Assembly (NCBI GenBank): GCA_031002005.1
Contig: JARYHS010013631.1
Location: 65,531,832 to 65,595,831, forward strand
DNA from: Vandiemenella viatica
Lineage: Eukaryota > Arthropoda > Insecta > Orthoptera > Morabidae
DNA length: 64,000 bases
Direction of reading: 5' to 3'
Shown piece after piece: positions 58,848-64,000 of this stretch (its first letter is position 1; each line of letters starts with the position of its first letter). Below the pieces are notes generated by a model. That model made no database searches. It was not told where the DNA came from and saw nothing but the letters and a program-made list of their open reading frames with translations. Position numbers and translations under genes: made by a program.

Positions 58848-59699
58848 CATGTCATAGAAAACATAAATTAAAGAAATCGCAGATAGATGGCAACACTTAA
58901 GCTCCCCCTTCCCCCCACCCCAAATTGCTCCAGAAACTGACAATCCCTGGTTCTAACTATCTAGTGGAAACATGGAACAAATCCTTAATTACAAACCTTG
59001 ATGAGAATCAAGGCTTCACTTGATTTGACATGATCCATTCCCAAATTATATATATAGTCAGAAGTTTCGCTGCTTTAAGTACTATTTTTTATATAAAATT
59101 TCAAATATGCACGTCATGGTGTTGCTTACAACTAAGTATAGCAATCAATTTTTTTAATGGTAAAGCTTAACACATTTTTTACGTGAGTGAAAACACAATT
59201 AGAAACAAATATTTTTAAAAGTAGACTCTTTCTGTTTTAGAGGAACTATTGCTAGTAGACTTTCTATCGTGTTGGATGTTTCCGTTTCCGAGCTGTGTTC
59301 TGTGTACTAGCCGAGTATTTTACTGCCGGGCGTGGTGGAGGCCGGTCACGTGTTCTGAATCACTGTCACGCCGTGGGTGTCTCACACTACAAATATTCTT
59401 TATTACTCTCGCCAGCGGCCTTTTCCACGCTTCTTCAATACATTTTTCAGTAACTTGCTCCCTGCTACTCCAGCTCATCGTTGAAATATCCTGCCCTCCA
59501 CACTTTCTTTTTCTTCACTACCATCACTTTAATATCTTCTCTGTGTCACCTGTCCTCGCTCATTATGATCTGATCATCATACCAGTGGAACACCTCCCTC
59601 GTTGTCGAAGTCGCTAACGTACAGTAACTGTCAGCTGGTTCGATGACGGGATTACTTAACCATCACATATAGATATACAAAATTTAAAATCAGCACATT
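58844..59699. other. No supported gene
   Basis: The ORF at 59249-59617 (122 codons, plus) is rich in S, L, F and C with no motif or ATG context. It is not called. Confidence 0.35.
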
Positions 59700-60060
59700 G
59701 TTGCCATAGTCCTTGGTCGAATCCCAAATCTCTCCCTAGCCAATAGCATACGGTTATATTGATGGTTATTTTTTCCGTTGGATGGGGCCGTTTAACTTCG
59801 GTGTCCCGGCAGTATCTTTCGGAAGAGTAGGCCTGAATGGGCCGTTAGCCGAGTCTCACGCTCTCTCTTACTCCATCTCTTGTACACTCAATCATGTACT
59901 CACAGATTAATGCTTAAAATACTAATTGTATTGGGGAAGACTACGAAAAGCGACCTGTTAATATTTCCGCGGGGAGTTGCTGTGAAGGAACAACATGGCA
60001 GAGCCTACTCCTGACGGCGGGTGGTACTAAACTCTGGATATTATCTCTCAGAATATCATC
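59700..60060 (+). mobile_element. Repeat F copy
   Basis: TTGGTCGAATCCCAAATCTC, TCTCCCTAGCCAATAGCATAC, TTTCCGTTGGATGGGGCC, GTTTAACTTCGGTGTCCCGG, GAAGAGTAGGCCTGAATGGG and, further on, GGAACAACATGGCAGAGCC parallel the copies at 22060 and 25190. Confidence 0.65.
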
Positions 60061-60567
60061 TCAGTAGTTCGTTCCTCCATGCCCATCAGCTGTCTGCCCA
60101 AAGTGGATAAACTTGAAGAGGTATTGTAGTTTTACTTGGAATGGGAACGGCAGACCAAATACGAGTATGTTATACTTTACATACACTAATACAATTATGC
60201 GGAAGGTAAAGCTAATTAATGACACAAGTAACAATCCGCTGAGATAGTGAAGCGTACTGCCGACGAACCTTACTTAAGTCATCTACCTGATCCACCAAAG
60301 CGCTCGTCTATCTTTTGTGCCTGCAGCATGTATATTTAAATCCTATCCATGTGTATCATTTTAATCTCGTCTCTACCACCAATTGAAGATATTTTCTTCG
60401 AATTCTATACATCAAGCTCTCCTCACTACTCAGAGGTTCCATTGATCCTTTTAGATGAAATTTAAATTTAAGTAAATTCGTTGTTCATACATCTCAGTAG
60501 CGTTCTGAATTAAAATAATATAATAAAATAGCGTAACTCATTAAGGAATATTTCACAGCAAACCGAT

Positions 60568-60630
60568 CACAACCTAACACATTCTTTACCCAAAAAGACT
60601 ACACAACCTAACACATTCTTTACCCAAAAA
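60568..60630. repeat. Tandem duplication, 29-bp perfect copies, period 34
   Basis: CACAACCTAACACATTCTTT and the following ACCCAAAAA occur at 60568-60596 and again at 60602-60630 without mismatch. Confidence 0.95.
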
Positions 60631-60976
60631 ATTCCATGCGAGAAACTATTCTACATTAAAAAACCTAAGTTTGAAACTTTTTATTTACTTGATTTTGGAG
60701 ATTTCTGATCTGAGTGCATAGTAAGTGGCGTTTTTATGAGCGTAATGCATGAAATCGTACTGGTATGCTACTCGATGTTGTAATGGATATAAATTTATTT
60801 GCGGTTTATATTGCTTTGGGATAATATATTTGAGCAAACACGTTTCATATACTCACTCAACGGGTGAATCGTTCTTAACAGTTTACAGACATTTGGGGAC
60901 AACGAAAGCCATTGGTTGCTCATTCATTCTGAACCACGTTGCCGATGAACAGAATGGTGACTGTTTTCTCCTATAG

Positions 60977-61168
60977 AACCGGTTATTAGAGTCGGGAAAG
61001 TACTGGGGGCAAGGAACGGAAGATATTCAACCCTTAGAAAGAACGATCCCGGCATTCTCCAGGTGTGATATCGGGAACCCATGGAAAACCGTAATCTAGA
61101 TGCCGGACGGGGATTCCAACCAACGACCTCTCGAATGGGAGGCCAGAGCGTTACCGCCCACCTAGTAC
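60977..61168 (-). mobile_element. SINE-A copy
   Basis: AGTCGGGAAAGTACTGGGGG, AAGAACGATCCCGGCATTC, GGGAACCCATGGAAAACCG, TAGATGCCGGACGGGGATTC and GGGAGGCCAGAGCGTTACCG. The 3' end before the GGGAAAGTACTGG block is truncated. Confidence 0.9.
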
Positions 61169-61535
61169 ACTCGTTGTTTACATTCCTATCTTCAGACCAA
61201 TCACCACAAGTTATGCGGTAGTCCTCGGATATGTTGAACCACAAACTTATTACGAAGCGCAATTCTCTTCTTGATATGGAACCCAGAAGTTTCATAAAGG
61301 TCCTCGACGATATCAAGTTTTACATCTTATTTACGAGTTCTTACCTTTTTCGCAGAAATTTCACTAAACATCACAAAACGGTGAGGAACAAACACTATTA
61401 CGGCATATCCAAAACTGGGCTTTTGGAAATGTACGGCGCTGGTTCATAGAGGAACCTAGCTGCTGTGCTGGCCTCCACAGATATTAGATAAGCAGTCGCC
61501 TCGCCCGGCTGTCTGCAAACTATTTAGACCGACAG

Positions 61536-61773
61536 TGACCCCGTTGTTTGGGTGTCGCTGGCTTGGAAAATTATTTCCTTTGATAACTCAGAGAACGGGT
61601 TTGACCCACATCGATGTGGCAGTTGTATTCAACTCAAAGACGAAGTTCAAAGGCTACTATCAAACCCTAGTGCTTGTTTTGCAAAAGTTTTCCACCAGAT
61701 CTTATCTACGATCAAAACACACGGATATGACGCAGTGGTTTGCGACTCATGTAATCAACTGTATCAACACACG
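61536..61773 (+). CDS. Candidate Cys-rich internal exon, unknown product
   Basis: One frame is open from about 61530 to 61803. A CCGACAG acceptor-like site ends at 61535 and an excellent donor ACACG|GTATGT lies at 61773/61774. The predicted segment includes HRCGSCIQL and, later, VVCDSCNQLYQHT, two CxxC pairs 45 residues apart that could bind zinc. The composition is protein-like, with few low-complexity runs. The weak polypyrimidine tract, and the fact that a second frame is also open across the region (61535-61873), lower confidence. No family recognised. Confidence 0.28.
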
Positions 61774-61911
61774 GTATGTCATCCTTGCAGAGTGGATACA
61801 TAATAACTCTGATCAAGTATTATTGTTTAGGATTTGCTCACCAGTTCTGTTTGTTATAGTTTCGCCATACTGAACATGGAGGGCTTCAAGTACTCTGGGT
61901 TCGAATCTTGG

Positions 61912-61918
61912 CAGCGCA
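61912..61918. repeat. Target duplication, left (GCAGCGC)
   Basis: Identical to 63322-63328 on the far side of the inverted-repeat element. Confidence 0.85.
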
Positions 61919-63321
61919 CAGTGGGGCGAAATCTCAAAAAGCTGGTCAAAATATGAAAACGTTATCCAAGTTTAATGAAACTTTGTACAAAATCTGTTTT
62001 GAGCACGCTGATTACGATTCCAATGTCAAAATTGAAAAAAAATAAAAAATAAAAAAAAAATCCCAGAGGATTCAATATGGCGGATTAAAAATTAAAAATG
62101 GTCTAAAAATGTTTCAATTGTCATACAAATTTGTATACAGGGTTTAATAAGCTCGCTGATATCGATTCCAATGTTAACAATGCAAAAAAAGAACAAATGG
62201 CGGATTCAATATGGCAGATTAAAATAAAAAGGGTTAGAATTTAAATAGGTTTGAAAAATTGAAAAATGTTTGAATTATAAATTTTTGTGGATAAAAATGT
62301 GGTGTACTATACATTCCTATTTCCTTTCGTATGAAGCCAACTTTATCGTCGCTCTCGTTGGTTGGACCAGCAGATTCTGGAGCAATAAAATATAAGTTGT
62401 ATTAAGCCTTTTATATCCCATAAAATCTATTTTTAAAGATTATTTAAAAAGAGGAAGTTAATTTCGTCTGGTATTCTTCAGTATATCGTATTAATTAAGT
62501 TAATTTCGCCAATAACAGACTAAGTTATAACCAAAAATTTCGCACACCTAAAGGTGTATCCAACTTTAGTGGACACAGTTATGCAAGATTTGGAAGAACA
62601 ATGTTTTAAACTGCTAGATTTTGAAATGATGTGTTATTTCGGATATGTAGATGATAGTTTTATAATAATACCAAAAAACAGAATTGATTTTACTTTAAAT
62701 ATTAGTAATAGCTATGACAATAACTTACAATTTACACATGAAATTGAAAAAGACCAAAAACAAATACCGGTAAACTGCAGATAAATTAAGCTGCACGAAT
62801 TGTGGAATAGCAGTTAATAGCAGAATTTTTTTTTTGATATTTCAACAGATAAATAGTAGAGAATGAAGTTAAAATAAGGTTCGTTGTGGGACTCTGTGGA
62901 ACTTATAGTTGTTTTCATTTTTTTTTAAGAAAAATACAAATTAAGTGTTCAAATTTGTTTAAAAATTATTTATTAAATAAATAACATTAAGATGTTTTTT
63001 ATGTATTTGTAATACATGTAAACATTGTACTCATCATCACGATCTCTGTCCATTTTGAATGACGAAAATTGCTAAAAACTGAAAACTTTTACACCAGTTC
63101 AAAGTAACGGTTGATTAACTTCCTTTGTATCTCGCAATAGTTGCTCGGTCAACGGTCATCTTTCAAATGATGTACAGCATTTGCGTCAAGCCTCGGACCT
63201 ATTCTAACCATGAAGTAGGACACTTTGGGAGTCAGTCTACCCAGCTATATACTTAAAATTCCCTAAATAAAAACTTTATTTTTTGACTTTTGGCCAGCTT
63301 TTTGAGATTTCGCCCCACTGT
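61919..63321. mobile_element. Inverted-repeat DNA transposon with 7-bp target duplication
   Basis: Terminal inverted repeats of 34 bp with one mismatch start ACAGTGGGGCGAAATCTC and continue AAAAAGCTGG(T/C)CAAAA. They bound 1403 bp and are flanked by GCAGCGC on both sides. The left interior has two ~140-bp repeated units around GATTCCAATGT.AA and ATGGCGGATT. No transposase ORF is visible, so it is non-autonomous. The target reads GGGTTCGAATCTTGGCAGCGC, a B-box followed by the 3' side of a tRNA-like sequence. A 7-bp duplication in a tRNA-like site fits what is reported for Dada-superfamily transposons; P-type elements (8 bp) are an alternative. Assignment is inference. Confidence 0.85.
62533..62784 (+). 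pseudogene. Penelope-like reverse transcriptase fragment
   Basis: The frame from 62554 reads TLVDTVMQDLEEQCFK and then GYVDDSFIIIPKNRIDFTL, with the catalytic YVDD at 62644-62655, followed by NNLQFTHEIEKDQKQIP. This order (DTVMQDLE, YVDD, LQFTHEIE) is characteristic of Penelope-like element reverse transcriptases. Just upstream, in another frame, FRTPKGVS corresponds to the conserved GTPMGS-type motif, so there is a frameshift near 62550. The fragment stops shortly after LQFTHEIE, and no GIY-YIG endonuclease is present. It lies wholly inside the inverted-repeat element at 61919-63321, so it was either inserted there or captured as passenger DNA. Confidence 0.8.
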
Positions 63322-63328
63322 GCAGCGC
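63322..63328. repeat. Target duplication, right (GCAGCGC)
   Basis: Partner of 61912-61918. Confidence 0.85.
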
Positions 63329-63365
63329 CCTGATTCTGATGCACATGAGTTAAAATAAAAATTAC

Positions 63366-64000
63366 AATATATTTTCCATCATATTCCCCTCTGAGCTCAC
63401 AAACTTGCTCCAACGATGTTCATGACATATGATGTCTTTGGGTTCTAAGGGTACATATAACTTGAAATATGTGCTAGACAAAAGTTTTTTTTAATTCTAG
63501 TGAAAGGGAAATAGGTGGGATGAATAAGAGTTTGCCGTATCAACTGAAACCAACCCATGAATTGCAGATACGACAGGGAGAGACTTGTGACTGAGAATAT
63601 TTTTGGCAGCTTGCATCTTCACTTTTGCTTTAAAGTTGCTCAAAATTGATTGAATAGGTTAGAATAATCTGTTTAAAGATATGTAGAAGCAGTACACCCT
63701 CAGAATCTCAACAAAAACAAAAAAGATACTTTCACTTTTCTTGCCGACGGAACAGCTTCAGCCATCTTTTGGAAGGGGAGAATTGGCGTGCGTCCACCGT
63801 ATTGCCTGTTTTAATTCTCGAGAAAAAGTGATTATTAGCTCTGATCTCATCCATAGTAATTGATCGTTCAACCGTATCTATTGGATCGGCTTCAAACAGG
63901 GCTAGATTTCCTGCAGATAGCTACCTCAAAAGATCTCCTGTTATCTGCTCCCAAATGTTTCGGCACGCAAGGGTCGAAAACCCTTCTCATATCCAAGTTC
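63366..64000 (-). pseudogene. mariner-type transposase, decayed, partial
   Basis: The minus strand, entering from the right edge, encodes in shifting frames LDMRRVFDPCVPKHLGADNR, then LFEADPIDTVERSITMDE (the ITMDE block holds the first catalytic Asp of mariner DD34D enzymes), then DSEGVLLL, and near the left end HRWSKFVSSEG, the usual C-terminal block. The HQDNAPAH and PDLAPSDFF motifs are missing, so an internal deletion removed the other two catalytic residues. Many stops. The N-terminal DNA-binding domain would lie outside the window. Confidence 0.7.

Noticed and set aside
59249..59617. 122-codon plus-strand ORF
   Set aside because: Non-ATG start, S/L/F/C-rich and no domain. Probably chance in a moderately GC-rich patch.
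60568..60630. CRISPR-like or telomeric repeat
   Set aside because: Only two direct copies, and no CRISPR expected in an animal genome. It contains CCTAA once per unit, not a TTAGG array.
62554..62784. Retroviral reverse transcriptase
   Set aside because: YVDD also occurs in retroviruses and other elements, but the flanking DTVMQDLE and LQFTHEIE blocks fit Penelope-like elements, and no gag, protease or LTR is present.

Overview
The window is intergenic and intronic DNA from a large, AT-rich animal genome, almost certainly an insect. No stretch looks bacterial. There are no operons or Shine-Dalgarno sites, and long ORFs are rare and mostly chance. The dominant repeat is a tRNA-derived SINE with a poly(A) tail whose body resembles SINEs I associate with polyneopteran insects (orthopterans, stick insects). 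An orthopteran or phasmid origin is an inference only.

Region by region. 1-10 kb is mostly unique AT-rich sequence, with a broken Tc1-type transposon (2776-3853), two tRNA-derived SINE types and a (TC)15 tract. 10-21 kb holds two elements with GGGAGCGTCC-type termini, a LINE 3' fragment, a candidate minus-strand exon (14.4 kb), a candidate plus-strand 5' exon (15.2 kb) and a 1.1-kb element with 99-bp terminal inverted repeats. At 21.1-21.2 kb lies the best protein-coding signal: a first coding exon on the minus strand with a strong start context and a splice donor, in a GC-rich patch. 21.7-28 kb is dense in SINE copies plus an RTE-like LINE remnant. 29-37 kb has a MITE, a GC-rich candidate exon of exactly 74 codons (31.5 kb), a probable hAT element, a 259-bp hAT MITE with perfect 8-bp target duplications, and an AT-rich element with internal duplication. 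38.05-39.44 kb is a decayed CR1/L2-like LINE. 40-54 kb is more SINEs, a 1.2-kb hAT-type element and a second RTE-like remnant. At 56.0 kb there is a textbook arthropod core promoter (TATA plus TCAGT initiator) reading leftward into a short GC3-rich ORF. The right end holds a Cys-rich candidate exon, a 1.4-kb inverted-repeat transposon with a 7-bp target duplication inside a tRNA-like sequence and carrying a Penelope-like reverse transcriptase fragment, and a decayed mariner transposase running off the edge.

No complete gene is contained here. The genic signals are isolated exons or promoters of large-intron genes, and no autonomous transposon is intact. Boundaries of old repeats are approximate and were judged by eye against other copies in the window.
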